The translations under genes were made by a program, and so were the position numbers. 64,000 bases of DNA. Source: Guillardia theta CCMP2712. Taxonomy: Eukaryota; Cryptophyceae; Pyrenomonadales; Geminigeraceae. Under the pieces are notes generated by a model that was not told where the DNA came from, did not search any database, and worked only from the letters and a program-made list of their open reading frames with translations. Location of the stretch: assembly GCF_000315625.1 (NCBI RefSeq), contig NW_005434627.1, positions 17,379 through 81,378 on the forward strand, in the 5' to 3' direction. Positions 43,938 through 55,088 of this stretch are shown here, piece by piece (position 1 is the first letter of the stretch; every line of letters starts with the position of its first letter).

Positions 43938-44774
43938 ATGTCTGTGAAGAAAATGACGGATGAATGTCACTCGAAACAGCATCAAGCATTTGCTGTGCGA
44001 AAGCCTACCTTTGTACGTCACACAGACAACCGCTTCATCAATTTTATGTCAATCCCTTCCGAAGGAATGCAATCAAATCAGGATTGGATACAACATCATG
44101 ATCGGAAGAAAGGACATGTCAGCTCTAAAATCGTTGTTCCAGATATGCTCGAAAGTGCTCGAAAGGATATCAACTTTATGAGGGAGCTAAAGATCGCGGA
44201 ACAGCGTGCTCGTATACATGCGAATTTCCATGTTGAGCTCAACAGAATTACTAAAGAATTGGAGAGAGAAAGAGATATGCAACTTCAAGCACTAGAATGC
44301 CATCCCGATTCAAGCTCGTTACTTCTGTCCGCGTTACATTCCACATACATTCCAGAAAGCACAAACCAATACATTCAAAGTCAATCTGTTGCTAAATATC
44401 CAACACAAGTTCCAATTTGGGGTCCGACAGTCTCCACTTTTTTTTCCAGGGAAGGATGTACTGATCAAGACGAACCAGAGTTGATGAGGACAAGTCAGGT
44501 TTTGAAAAAGCCTTCCTTCAATCCAGGATCACAGGTCAAGCTGCCATCGTTGCCCGAATTTGTGACAGCTGCGGTGAACGTGAACATGCAAGCTTCCAAC
44601 ACGTCTAAATTGTGCCAAATTGCATCCAGACAAGACACAGAGGGCGCGAAGGTTAAGGATGATCGCAGTGCAATAATCGCTTCTGCATTGGCTAGATTGA
44701 AAAGCTTAGAATTTAAGTTTTGCTCCAGGATGAAACCAAAGAAGGTATCTGGGAAGAAGTGCATGAGGAAATGA
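43938..44774 (+). CDS. unknown 278-residue helical protein
   Basis: Single exon, ATG to TGA, 278 residues. N-terminus MSVKKMTDECHSKQHQAFAV. A charged helix of probable coiled-coil type lies at about residues 70-120 (SARKDINFMRELKIAEQRAR; ITKELERERDMQLQALE). The C-terminus is basic (SRMKPKKVSGKKCMRK). No signal peptide or membrane segment and no family recognised. It lacks introns, unlike most neighbours, and is AT-richer, suggesting a retrocopy or a recently acquired gene, which is speculation. Confidence 0.6.
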   Translation: MSVKKMTDECHSKQHQAFAVRKPTFVRHTDNRFINFMSIPSEGMQSNQDWIQHHDRKKGHVSSKIVVPDMLESARKDINFMRELKIAEQRARIHANFHVELNRITKELERERDMQLQALECHPDSSSLLLSALHSTYIPESTNQYIQSQSVAKYPTQVPIWGPTVSTFFSREGCTDQDEPELMRTSQVLKKPSFNPGSQVKLPSLPEFVTAAVNVNMQASNTSKLCQIASRQDTEGAKVKDDRSAIIASALARLKSLEFKFCSRMKPKKVSGKKCMRK

Positions 44775-44874
44775 AATGAGGAACGGATATCACAGACGTC
44801 AAAGTTGGAACTGTGTCACAATGCGCTGTTCATTTCAAATCCGCAAATTGTTTAACTGTTGCATAAACAAACAT

Positions 44875-45173
44875 CTACTGGTTCTCGACCCAGCTGGAGT
44901 AGTTGGGGACATAGGAAGGAGGGCCCTCCCAGTACCTATATTATTCGTTAGAATTTTGACAGGATTTCTACACCAGATCACGAAATCTTACCAGTCATAG
45001 CCACGGGCAGCACGGTTGTTGTCAAACTCGCCCTCACCAACTCCGGCGGTGCCGTACCTTCAACAATCAAATTAAAATTCCATCTCCGATCAACAAAATG
45101 TTCACCATCCAAAGTTCCTGTGGAACACCCAGTCGGAGGGCTTGTAGGACAGCATCTGGCTGTTAGCCATAGG
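44875..45173 (-). CDS. Trp/Tyr-rich small protein, C-terminal exons
   Basis: Model complement(join(44875..44935, 44992..45057, 45106..45173)), introns 56 and 48 nt in phase 2. The product, from ATG at 45170, is about 63 residues: MANSQMLSYKPSDWVFHRNF, WYGTAGVGEGEFDNNRAARG, then YDWYWEGPPSYVPNYSSWVE. The first exon begins after a TTTTACAG acceptor, so upstream exons (45180-45560 not resolved) may add a targeting sequence. Such aromatic-rich short proteins occur among accessory subunits of membrane complexes, but I cannot name this one. Confidence 0.5.
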
Positions 45174-45654
45174 CTGTAAAACCAGACATCACAACGAATA
45201 AGTACGCAACGGTTGATCTCTAGAATGTACGATATGGATATGGGCTAGTTATTCATGACAAGTAGAGCATAAGTGATCATTGCACTGAATAAAAATAACA
45301 AAGTCTTCTTGGAATATCATTCACGGCAATGCAAGCAGTAGGGATATGCATAAATCGATGAAATCAGATTGATATACAAGATCAATATCTCAACCAAAAG
45401 AATATCTGGAACAGAAGTAATAATTTCTCTATCCATTGAATGCACACCCAGGAAAGGACTGCTGACGACAGTTCTAAACGCTTTGACATATTCTGGAGGA
45501 GGAGAGCTAAAACAGTGTATACGCACATCTTACAAGCAATACAGGCAGCAAAACGTTAAAAGGTGACACACACTACGATCTGAACAGGCGTTTGATTTCA
45601 CAGATCCAGCACATATGCACTATAAGAAGAAGAACAGAAACAGACCAACACAAC

Positions 45655-45822
45655 ATGAGAGCTGCACTAAGAGCAACGAGGAAGGAATGCAAAGAAGTTG
45701 AGCAGGAGCTGCAGTATGTCATGAAGACTTACCACGATTCCGAAAGACTGTGCGAGCATAGCAAACGATACTCCTTGGACGAAGGGCCAGGCTTTGAAGA
45801 GGCACGCCCCCACCCCCTGTGA
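45655..45822 (+). CDS. possible short coiled-coil ORF
   Basis: ATG-initiated frame of 55 residues with helical, charged text (RATRKECKEVEQELQYVMKT) ending at the border of a CACCCC-rich stretch. No splice or family support; may be a gene fragment or chance. Confidence 0.2.
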   Translation: MRAALRATRKECKEVEQELQYVMKTYHDSERLCEHSKRYSLDEGPGFEEARPHPL

Positions 45823-46020
45823 CATCCACCCCTTTCCAGCTAGTTAACGATGGGGGTAGGTGTCTACTCTGTGTGGTTGCGCTTTAACCATTCTTCAGGG
45901 GTGGGGTTGGTCAAAAGGTGGGTATGACCCTGACTTAACATTATCGAAAGAAGGGGTGGGTGTGTAACCCGTGTTCTGCCAAGGCTCGTGGTGGAAGTTG
46001 AGCTAGAAGGGTGGGTCAAT
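45800..46020. repeat. CACCCC/GGGGTGGG-rich stretch
   Basis: Short island of the TACCCC class abutting GC island 9. Confidence 0.5.
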
Positions 46021-46039
46021 GGAGTTGGAAAGCAGGGTA

Positions 46040-46890
46040 GGGTGCAAAAGAACCGTGACTCGGACGGCTGAGAGTACGGTAGTAGAGGACGGCCGCCCCA
46101 TTCAATTCCGGCGCGGCCCGCCGGCGGGCCGCCGGCGGGCCGGCCCGGTGACTCGGGAAGCCGGACTGGGCCCGCGACCGGGCCGGCGTACTGTCGGACG
46201 GTCCGGTACACTGCCGTGTGACCGTGACGCCGCCCCCCCCCCGGGCCGCGCTGCCAGGCCGGCTGGGCCCGACGGTCGGACACGGTACTCAGGGGCCGGC
46301 CCGGGTCCGACTCGGCGAGCCTGACCGTCGCCGTGCCACCGTTCAGTGCCCCGGCGGCCGGCCCAGTCACACGGACCGTACTCAGTCACTCAGTACACGG
46401 TGCACCGTGACGGTCACGGACCGGACGGTCACGGACCGCCGGACGGTCACGGACCGTGCCGCGCGGCTTCACTGAGCAGCCCGCCGCAGTAACGGTTACG
46501 GTGAGCGGCCCGCCGCCGTCACCGTGAGGCCCGGTGAGTAATCAGTGATGAGCCTCCGAGTACTAGTCACAGTACCGCCGGTACCCGGCCCGGCGGGGCC
46601 CCGGCGGGCTGCGGTATCCGATCGCCGGGATCGGCCCCTCGTCGGATTCCGAACGGTTCCCCGAAAGGCTCCGATGCGGAGGCTCTGGCCGCGGGAGGCA
46701 GGCCCGGCCCGACCGACAAGCCTGAGTCACTCACAGTCAGTCACACTGCGATGAATTTGGCACAGTGACGGTGAGTCTTCGTTACTCAAAGTTAAGTTAA
46801 AAATCAGGACGAGGGTCACTGAGTCAGTAGTTTACTCAAAGTTAAGTGAAAGTGAGTAGCCGCCCGGATTCTACCGTTACTACCCGGCTG
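46040..46890. repeat. GC-rich island 9 with 16-bp tandem units
   Basis: Strongly GC-rich. At 46405-46460 the unit GGACGGTCACGGACCG repeats about three times. Ends with two ACTCAAAGTTAAGT motifs (46783-46800 and 46834-46850), then a TACCCC stretch at 46920-47070. 47070-47740 holds no gene I can support. Confidence 0.7.
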
Positions 46891-47958
46891 ACCTTGACGA
46901 CTCGCCCCACGGTCGACCATCCCGGGGATACTACCCCCTCCGACCGTACTGGAGGGCTCATCGGGCCAATGAACCCCTCCTTTTGACCTCCGATACTACC
47001 CCAACAAGGATGCTCAATGATGGTAAGAACAGTGACACAGGGTAGGGTTCACTGCCGGGACAAGAGGGGTGGGAGGTACTTGAGGCAAGGCTCCGACTGA
47101 AACTGATAATAATGAGACCAGAAATGGCGACTTGCCCGCACGATGTCAGGAGGAGGCGACTCAGATGTAGCAGAGAAGGCTCTAAGATAGAGAGATAAAG
47201 GTTGAGGTTGAGGATGAGGATAGAAACGAACATGAGCCATTCTAACTGAAAGCTTCAAGCTTGCTGAGGCAGTGAGTTGAAGTAGCGTCACAACAGATTC
47301 TCAAAGGATGATCAAACCCGAATCATCAGTGAACGAGAAGTACCGATGAGAGGTAGATGGATACACCAATGCACAGCTGCAGGAGAGAATATGCGGCAGT
47401 AGGGGCAGCAGAAACGCTGAATCTGCAAGTCAGGAACAAAGAAATAAGAGCAACTCTAACGAAGACAGAGAAAGATCAAATTATTCAGTGAGGTTACGGA
47501 GTCCCTCAGAAAGTTTTCAGCGGGACATTTGAAAAAGAGGTATGATGATAACAAGGTGATTAACCAATCAGTGAAAGCATACAGCAAGTTGCTATTCCGA
47601 AGCAAGCAGCAGCCTCTATAGAGTTCGAATGTCAAGAAATGGACTGTTGTGTTTGTTCTCGCGTGCACAGATATGTGACAGATATGTGATGTATTTTTGA
47701 CATAAAATAGCTACAGAATCCTGACAAAAGGCTCAACTGAGAAGTTTGAGATGTGGAGTTTTCAAAGCTCATTGAAACTTTTGATTCTGAGAAATTTCAC
47801 AGGATCTCGAGTTTGGAAGAAAATGAATGTTAGGTCACTCTGATCAATCCAGACGCGAACAGTGGGAACATAACAGCTCTTAACAGGGATCTGAGAGGTC
47901 AAAGGGGATCTTTTAAGTCGCTTGTCATGATGTTCTGAACAGGTTGAAAACCGAAACC

Positions 47959-49383
47959 ATGAATTCCCCTCAAATGGCCAATCTCATGAGCAAAACTGCT
48001 GCAGCTGCAGAGGAATTCAAACGTTTGCTGGCTGCCGAACAGCAGTGGGCAGAGGAGAGAGCGCATTTTCAAAGTGAGATCATCAAGAAAGACCAGGAGA
48101 TTGAGAAGCAAATTGCAAAGATCAAACGTTTTGAGGAGAGTCGAGCAGTGGAGATGCAGGCGTTGAGGAAAGAAAGAGAGGAGTCCAACCGTGATAAAGA
48201 AGCTGCATCGACAAGGATCACTGCATTGCTGCGAGAGCTTGACCTGAAGGCGCAGAGTGAGGTCGGGTTGAGATCGCTTCATGGTTGTCGTCCCTGATCT
48301 TGTGCTGTGCTTGCAGGCTCGATTCAACTTGGAGAAGAAGAGCTGGGCTGAGAGGATAGAGAGGCTGGAGAAGATAAAGGAAAATGCTCGAGAGGATGCA
48401 GAGAGTGCCGGTCAAGAGGTAGCTAGGTTGCAGAAGGCTTATCAAGAGTTGTTCAGCAAGAGCAGGTGATGTAAGACGGCTGGGCAGCCTTGCACGTGAA
48501 CAAATGATCTCAGGTTGGAGAAAGAGCAGCTGTCAAGGCAGATTCAAGTCCTGGAGGACGACAACACAGACATGAGAGAGAAGATCGAGACGCTGCAGGA
48601 GCAGCAAAAGGCTTCCTCCGCACAGATAGAGGCCCTGGACGCTGCCATCTCCGAGGCTCGGCGGGCCATCAACCACCTCAACAGCGAGAAGAGCGAACTG
48701 TCGCAGCAGATGGAGTCGATGGAGCATGAGATAGGAGATGTGCTGCAGCAGCTCCACACGGCTCAGAATGCCCTTGAAGCAGAGAAGGAGGCTCATATCG
48801 CAGCCCTGGAGATTGAGCGGAGTGAACGACAACGGCAACAAGTGCGTGGGGGCCTGTAACATTTGTGCTCTTACAAGCTCACGTCTTGTTGTTCTCTTAC
48901 AAGCTCACGTCTTGTTGTTCTCTTACATGCTCACGTCTTGTTGTGCTGTTACATGCTCACGTCTTGTTGAAGGAATTCTTTGGGCAAGCGTTGGCAGAGG
49001 CTGAAGGGGAATCAAGAAGTGCGCACAGTCAGGTGAATTGATCTACGAGTGAATGAGGGTGTTCAACGTGTTCCAGGTCCATGCTATGAAGCTCAAGATT
49101 GTTCAGTTCGAACGAGAAACGAAGCGCTTGAAGGCAAGGGAGACGCTTCAAGGACCTCGCTGATGCTCTCGGCGCAGGACGAGAAGTCTTTCTTGCAGCA
49201 GAAGATCTCAAACCTTGAGGAGGCGATCGCTCAAGAACGAGCAGAATGGGAGCAGGTGACATCTTGACCGGTGTGTATTTGAATGCCCTCGTGATAGGTT
49301 GGCAGACATATCAGCAAATGACGGAGGCGATCGCTCGGAAAGAAATGGAGCAGGATGCAGCTGCAGGTATCCACCCTGAAAGT

Positions 49384-49442
<59 letters not shown>

Positions 49443-50722
49443 CTTGCCTGCCTGCCTGCCTGCTTGCCTGCCTGCTTGCCTGCCTGCTTGCCTGCCTGCC
49501 TCTTCCCCCCCTCCCCGCCTGCCCGCCCGCCCGCCCTCCCTCCCTCCTTCCCTCCCTCTACCTCACACCCTCCCTCTACCTCACACACACACACGCACAC
49601 ACACACAAACACTTTCTCATTCTCCCTCCCCCCCTCCCTCCCTCTCCCTCTCTCTCCCTTGCCATCTCTTCCTCTGATATCAGTGTAGCACACTTGGAAG
49701 TGATGCTCCGAAGCGTGGGGGGGATCTCCAAGAGCGGGATGGTACATGGCCTGCTTGCCGTTGCCTCCCGATGATCCTTCTTCCCTGGCAGGACGTCGGC
49801 ATGTCCACTGTAGGACTGTCCAAGACAGGTAGCGCTGCTGCGACCTCTCCATGTGCCGCACTGAACGTGCTGGAAGCCGACTTGTCAACAGAAGCGAATG
49901 CACTGAGGTCAATGAAGGTAGGGAGACAAGGAGAGGACAGCCGAAGGCTGACGCGCTTGTTCCATTCAGGTGCACAACCTCAACGACTCGGGGTGACTGA
50001 GCTCAAGTCAGTGCTGTGGGATCACAACATGGCAGGAGAGTGATCGAGCAGGATAGCGCGGTGGAGAGCTCGACGTTTCCTTCCCACTCTCCCGTGGTGC
50101 TTCTCGTCATTCACCTGCCTTCGTGCTAACCCGCTCGTGTCAGGGAGCGTTGACCCCACAAGAGCACGACTGGGACGCAGGTGCAGGTGCCGGGGGAAGT
50201 GCTGGGCTGACGGAGGGGTTTGACAAGCAGAAGGCGAGGAGATGCCAAGGTCTCGCCCTCCCTCGCTGTCGAAACGTCAGAGCAGCTCGCCGATATCTGG
50301 CGAGAGGTCGCTGGAGCTTCAGTGCCTCCTCCTGCCCTGACTCCCGCTCCCTGCAGATCCAAGTCAAAGACACCCGACATGCTTCCAAGGTCCTGCCGAG
50401 CACCTCCCTCGCACTCCTTACTGAGCTGCTGATGTAGGTACATGCAGGACCAGAAGCGACCAGACACAGGAACGACGACGGGCGAGGTTGCGGAGCAGCC
50501 TGAGCATGCGGCAGAAAGCTGATGATGTTTGCAGGTGACGCAGTTTTGGAATGTCGGGCTGCGAGCGGATTTCTATGGGGTGAGGGGGAGAAGCTTGCTT
50601 GACATGTTGTGACGAGACGCCGCAGGTACGAGACCCGGTCGCTGACGCCAAGTCGGAGTCTGAGGATCGGCACCTCCTCCGCCCCGGACGTGAAGTCTAG
50701 AGCTGAACTAGACGGTCAGTGA
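47959..50722 (+). CDS. long coiled-coil protein
   Basis: Exons start 47959..48261, 48317..48465, 48514..48841, 48973..49032, 49077..49133, 49178..49255, 49306..49366, 49689..49741, 49792..49917; further exons run from 49970 to 50722. All are in phase. Almost the whole N-terminal 330 residues are heptad-like coiled coil (QSEIIKKDQEIEKQIAKIKR, LEKEQLSRQIQVLEDDNTDM, EKSELSQQMESMEHEIGDVL, DEKSFLQQKISNLEEAIAQE). The tail is Ser/Pro-rich (RSRPPSLSKRQSSSP) and ends VTQFWNVGLRADFYGYETRS, then SRAELDGQ. Intron 49134-49177 uses GC-AG (AAG/GCAAGG). Introns 48842-48972 and 49367-49688 carry a minisatellite and a CCTG microsatellite. Coding-like text at 47750-47830 (EFSKLIETFDSEKFHRISSL) may be an upstream exon. 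It is structural or centrosome-like in style; no family named. Confidence 0.7.
48866..48969 (+). repeat. 26-bp minisatellite in an intron
   Basis: About four copies of a unit containing GCTCACGTCTTGTTG and CTTACA within intron 48842-48972. Confidence 0.9.
49384..49500 (+). repeat. (CCTG)n tetranucleotide repeat in an intron
   Basis: Nearly thirty CCTG/TGCC units with a few CTTG variants, followed by C/T-rich and CACA repeats to 49670. Poly Cys-Leu-Pro-Ala open frames are artefacts. Confidence 0.95.
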
Positions 50723-50790
50723 CGCTGTGGCAGGGACCCCCCTCAACATGAAGGACGCACGCGACGCTAAGAAGGCCTGGTATTAACAAG

Positions 50791-52792
50791 CTACACATGC
50801 TGCACCAGCTCCAGCTGAGCTCCTCAGCGCTCTTGTTTCTCCTTGCAAATATTTACACAAGCTTAATGGTAGCGCACGCGTTGGCCAGCCCCGCGTCTAC
50901 AGGCGCATGTCATGCTTGGCTCGAGCAAGGGAAGCAGCTCACCCTTGACAGTGCACTTCTCGTCCACGAGCACCTGAGGAGGAAACCCTGGAGGATGGTG
51001 AGGAGGGAGGAGAGGACACGCGGAGCAAGACCTGCGCTGATCTGGAACGAAGAGATGCCATGGTGAGCTTCTATCCAGCGGCGAAGGTCCCCAACAGTCA
51101 TCTGCAAGTCATCTTGACATGGTGTTGGGTACGAAAGAAAAGTCCAACTTGGAGGTTTAGAACAGCACTTGCGCGTTGTCCGTCGGGCAAACGAACCTGA
51201 ATGACGAAGAATTGAGAGGAACGAGAGAGAGAGGGAGAAAGGGGGTAAGAGAGAAAGGGGCAAGGGATGAGCGAAAGATTGTGGGAGGGGAAAGAGCACG
51301 GTACCTGGATGGTGGTTGTCGGTTTGCCCTGATCCACCTGGGGAGCCTCCAGGCTCTGCAGGCAGTTGAATGTAGGAACTCCTCCTCTCCTCCTATCTTA
51401 CACTCCGAGCTGCTGGTTGGCTGGTCACAGACGCAGTCTTGACAGCTTTGTATGCATCGTCCGTCCAGTCCTGCACCCAGCTCACTCGTAGGATCCAGGC
51501 TCACAGCCCCATCGCCACCTTTCCGAGGACGTTTCCTCCTCCCCTGAACGCTTCGAACTTCGGCTTCACCACCTGATCCACTTCAACGGCATCCATCAAG
51601 GGTCAGAGCGACCTTGGCGTTGCTCGGATCTTCCTCCCTGTGGTCGGACAGGGCGATCGTCACGGGAATGGGTGTGCCCTTCTACCTAGTCAGCCTGCCT
51701 TCTTCCTCACAGCATGGAATCTCCACTGACATTGCTGGCCCGTTCCCGCAGCTCCTCAGGAACGATGTTGCGAGCGAGGTCTTGCATGAACCTGTCTTAT
51801 GCTCACGCCTGAGGCTTCCTCCTCCTACTTGCCGTCACCTCCGGTTGACCTCTTGGTTGGACCCTTGGTCAGGATAGCTGCAAGACACTCAGCCGCTGAG
51901 CGCTTTATCGAGCTGCCATCGGTCACCGGACAGGCCCGTCGTTGAGCTGGAATGCATTTCCCTTCCAGACCGTCACCTGCGCCATCGTTACACGTCATGG
52001 CACGGGCTGACTCAACAAGGCTGCCTTGTGGTTCTTTGGCTCCACCGGAGTATCCTGAGCGACCTCTTTGCTGGGAGCCTCGGCCTCCTTTCCGAGCATG
52101 AAGCCCTTCCCGCTATCCAACAAGGATCACAACACCAGGACAGCTGGAGGACAAACAGCAGCGTTCAGCCGCGTTCTTACACGAACGATCGCTTCTTGGT
52201 GCTGGGCTCGCCGTCGGGGGCCTGCGTCTCGGACTTCTCAGCTTTCTCGAACATGCTGGAGGCACTAAAAGTCAGTGAAGGCGCTCTTGCAAGCTTGCGA
52301 TCACCTCTTGGTGAGATCATCCAGCGATGCCGGCCCGGCTTCAGCCCCAGCAGGAACGTCATGGTCAACATCGTCCTCCCCATCGTCAGCTCCTGCACGT
52401 GCCTCACTTCCTTGGTCGCACTGCCCTGGTCATGGGCAGCAGGCACACCCGTCTCTGGCTCTGGCTGGTGGGGAACGACGTCAGCTGCTCCTGCGCCCGC
52501 GGTCACACAGGAATGGGACGCATCAGCATGGAGGAGGGGTCCAACCTCCCGACTCGAAGTATGCGTCCAGTGCCTTCTCGACGTCCCCCTTGGCACTGCG
52601 ACGTAAGGTCAAGGTGTGTCGGGCAGTCGGAGAGCAGTCGAGCAACGTGGAGCACAGAGGAGGACGGTCGACAATCGAAGGAGCCCAAGGGCTTTCACGG
52701 CACAGTACAGTATCTCCTTACCTTTCAATGTAGAACTTTGCCACGTCCTCGGAGGCGCCAGTCATCTCGACAAACCGCTCCATGTCGCCCAT
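50791..52792 (-). CDS. p47/SHP1-type UBA-SEP-UBX cofactor of Cdc48
   Basis: Minus strand, about a dozen exons, roughly 340 residues. Start MGDMERFVEMTGASEDVAKF, then GDVEKALDAYFESGG, is a UBA-like domain as at the N-terminus of p47. An acidic linker follows (GADDGEDDVDHDVPAGAEAG). A SEP domain comes next: VTVWKGNAFQLNDGPVR, EVNRRFMQDLARNIVPEELR. Then a p47-type linker (VVKPKFEAFRGGGNVLG) and a UBX domain: QGKPTTTIQVRLPDGQRAS, MTVGDLRRWIEAHHGISSFQ, FPPQVLVDEK, ending LELVQHV and TAG at 50791. Such proteins link the Cdc48/p97 ATPase to membrane fusion and ubiquitin substrates. A 23-nt interval at 52426-52448 must be spliced to hold frame, and one junction near 52010 may use GC-AG. The domain order fully matches the family. 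It converges on the coiled-coil gene with about 70 bp between stops. Confidence 0.88.
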
Positions 52793-53450
52793 GATGCAGC
52801 GAGTCACTCCTGCTGCTGCAGAACAAAAGCACATCAGCATGCCACAGCAGCTTTCCTGACACGATGCAGAGCAACATCTGTGCCTGGATACGTAACTGAT
52901 CCTCACTCCGCACCAGCAATCTTGCTCTTCCAGCCTCCTCAATCCATTCAACCCTCTCTGAAGCTACATTGCTATCGACAACCCTCAAGTTTCTACTGCT
53001 GTCATGGTCGCAGCCACAAGACGGTTGAAGCTGTAAAGCAGCTGCTATATGACCCGGCAGCAAAGGCTCAGCTCAAGTGTTAACAGCATATCTTTCATGC
53101 ACGCACCGAACGCTGCGCTACACAGAAACAACCCTCGCGCTCTTCATCAGCTGCCTCTCAAATATCCACCATCTCTGCATCCTGCACCCATCGCATTGTT
53201 GCCTTTTGATAACCATAATCTCCTCCTCTGCCTACATCTGAATGAACCCCACCATTAATCCCTATTCCTTCTCGATGTCTTTCGCTCAAAGACATCATTA
53301 CCGTCATCATTGTCATGACAACCATTACCCGCCTACTTTCGTTGCCATCGTCTGCCTTCCAAAAAGCATCATCTCCAATGACAGCCATCAACTCGACTTC
53401 CATCAATGCACCCTCAACCAAGGCTGCAAAGGAGATAGACTGAGACTGGT
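52793..53450. other. intergenic upstream of the UBX gene, no gene supported
   Basis: Mixed sequence with short Cys-rich frames that I judge non-coding. Confidence 0.4.
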
Positions 53451-53454
53451 GGAA

Positions 53455-53550
53455 AAGTATGAGATAAGTAAGATGAGTAAGATGATGGTAAGATGAGTAA
53501 GATGAGTAAGATGAGTGAGATGAGTGAAATCAGTAAGATGATGGTAAGAT
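53455..53550 (+). repeat. (AAGATGAGT)n minisatellite
   Basis: Irregular tandem GATGAGTAA and GATGATGGTAA units. Confidence 0.9.
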
Positions 53551-53639
53551 AGTTTTGCAAACAGGTTCGAATCATGTCATGAAACTTGTCGCATCATCAG
53601 CATAACTGATCCCATGTCCTAGCGGACCAGCTTACGCCC

Positions 53640-54210
53640 TCATCCCCTCACTTTTACTGGGGCTGCCTGGCCCGGGCCAGCTGCAGTGCCTGGCCCGGGC
53701 CTCTGCTCAGTGGCCTGCTGCCTGACACTGCCGCGTGGCCCGGCCCGGGCCCGCCGTCCGAACGTCTGTACTGGCCGGGCGAGTCACTCCTGCGGCACTG
53801 GGTCCGACCGTCCATGACTCAAAGTTAAGTTAATGGAGTCCATGGAGTCGCGCCGGGCCCGGCCCGGACTCGAGAGCCTGACCACGCCGTGACGCCCCTG
53901 CGGGGGCCGGCCGGGCGGGGCCTGCCCGGGCCGGCCGGGCCGGACTCCGGACTCCGCCTTGACCCCGGGCGGTGTTTCCCGGCGCTGCCAGTGGGTTTAC
54001 GGCGGCGGGCCCGGCCCGGATCTTCGGAATAGGCACCCCGGTGAACGGCGGCCCGCCGGGCTCCGGAATCATCGACCGGCGGGCTCCCGGAGCGGACTGC
54101 CGGGAACTTCGGAATCGACCCGGACCGCCGGGCGGGCCGGGCCCGGGCGGGCCGCCGGGGCGGGGGGCCGGCCTTTCTCCGCACCGTTGAACTTTTCAAC
54201 GGTTGCCGTT
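53640..54210. repeat. GC-rich island 10
   Basis: Contains CCTGGCCCGGGCC twice (53665-53705), an ACTCAAAGTTAAGTTAA motif at 53817-53833, then GGCCGGCCGGGC words. Open frames are compositional. Confidence 0.65.
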
Positions 54211-54379
54211 AGAGGACTGATGACATAGCCCCAGTGAAACGATGCGAAGTTTTGTCATTCGGCTGTCATTTCAAAAATATCTTTCAATATTCAAAGTTAA
54301 AGATGAAATTTCAAATTATGGGAATCAAATTGATTGGAGATATTATTAATCAGCCCGGCGAAAACGAGTGATTTCATCA

Positions 54380-54790
54380 AGCAACTCTCCCCTGCCCCCA
54401 CCCCTTCCCAAGCGCCCTCACTAGAAATAATTCGTCCCCAGCACCCCCACCCATTCAATCCTAGGGAAGTCCATGGTGGTGAATGGTGGTGAACTACCCT
54501 ACCCCCACTGGACACGTCGAACCATAAACAACCATGCCCTGATTAAAATAGTTTATACGAAGCGGCCTCAGGACCCCCCAGTTCATACAGCTGCCTCAGG
54601 ACCCCCCCTTGATAGAGGAAACCTAGGCTTCAAAAACCTTCTTGCTGTGGTTCTCGTTTCGACTGTCGCAATCTCATCGCTACCTCGCCTTGTACACATT
54701 TATACATTTATATCTCCCCCTCCCTCCCTCCTCCTTCCCTCCTCCCCTCCTCCCTCCTCCCTCCTCCCTCCTCCCCCCCGCCCTACTCCA
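54380..54790. repeat. TACCCCC-rich stretch and CTCC repeats
   Basis: ACCCCCACCC, ACCCTACCCCC and two GGACCCCCC copies to 54610, then CTCCCTCCTCC tandem units at 54711-54780. Confidence 0.6.
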
Positions 54791-55088
54791 CTGATTTTCT
54801 AACTTGCTTGTTGTGTTCTGTGTGCACTTTCCCAACCTCGGCCTGTGCTTCTTCGCACACAAGGCCGTTTACAATCTCAGAATTTGATAATCCCGCTGCT
54901 CTCACTGCGTTACTTCATTCCCTTTGGTTCTTGGAGCTTGTTGCTCAACCTTTATTTCTCCGCTTCCAGATTGCTCTCAGTGCAGAAATTTGGCTGTTCT
55001 CAACCCCTGGTGCATGCAAGTTCATATCTCATAAGAGGCAAATCAACGTACATCTGTACCAGCAGCCACCGCACAAACGGAATCAAGA

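Noticed and set aside
45864-46370. 168-codon minus-strand frame
   Set aside because: It spans two compositional islands and has no coding features.
49246-49774. Pro-Ala-Cys-Leu repeat frames on both strands
   Set aside because: They are translations of the CCTG repeat and following C/T-rich DNA.
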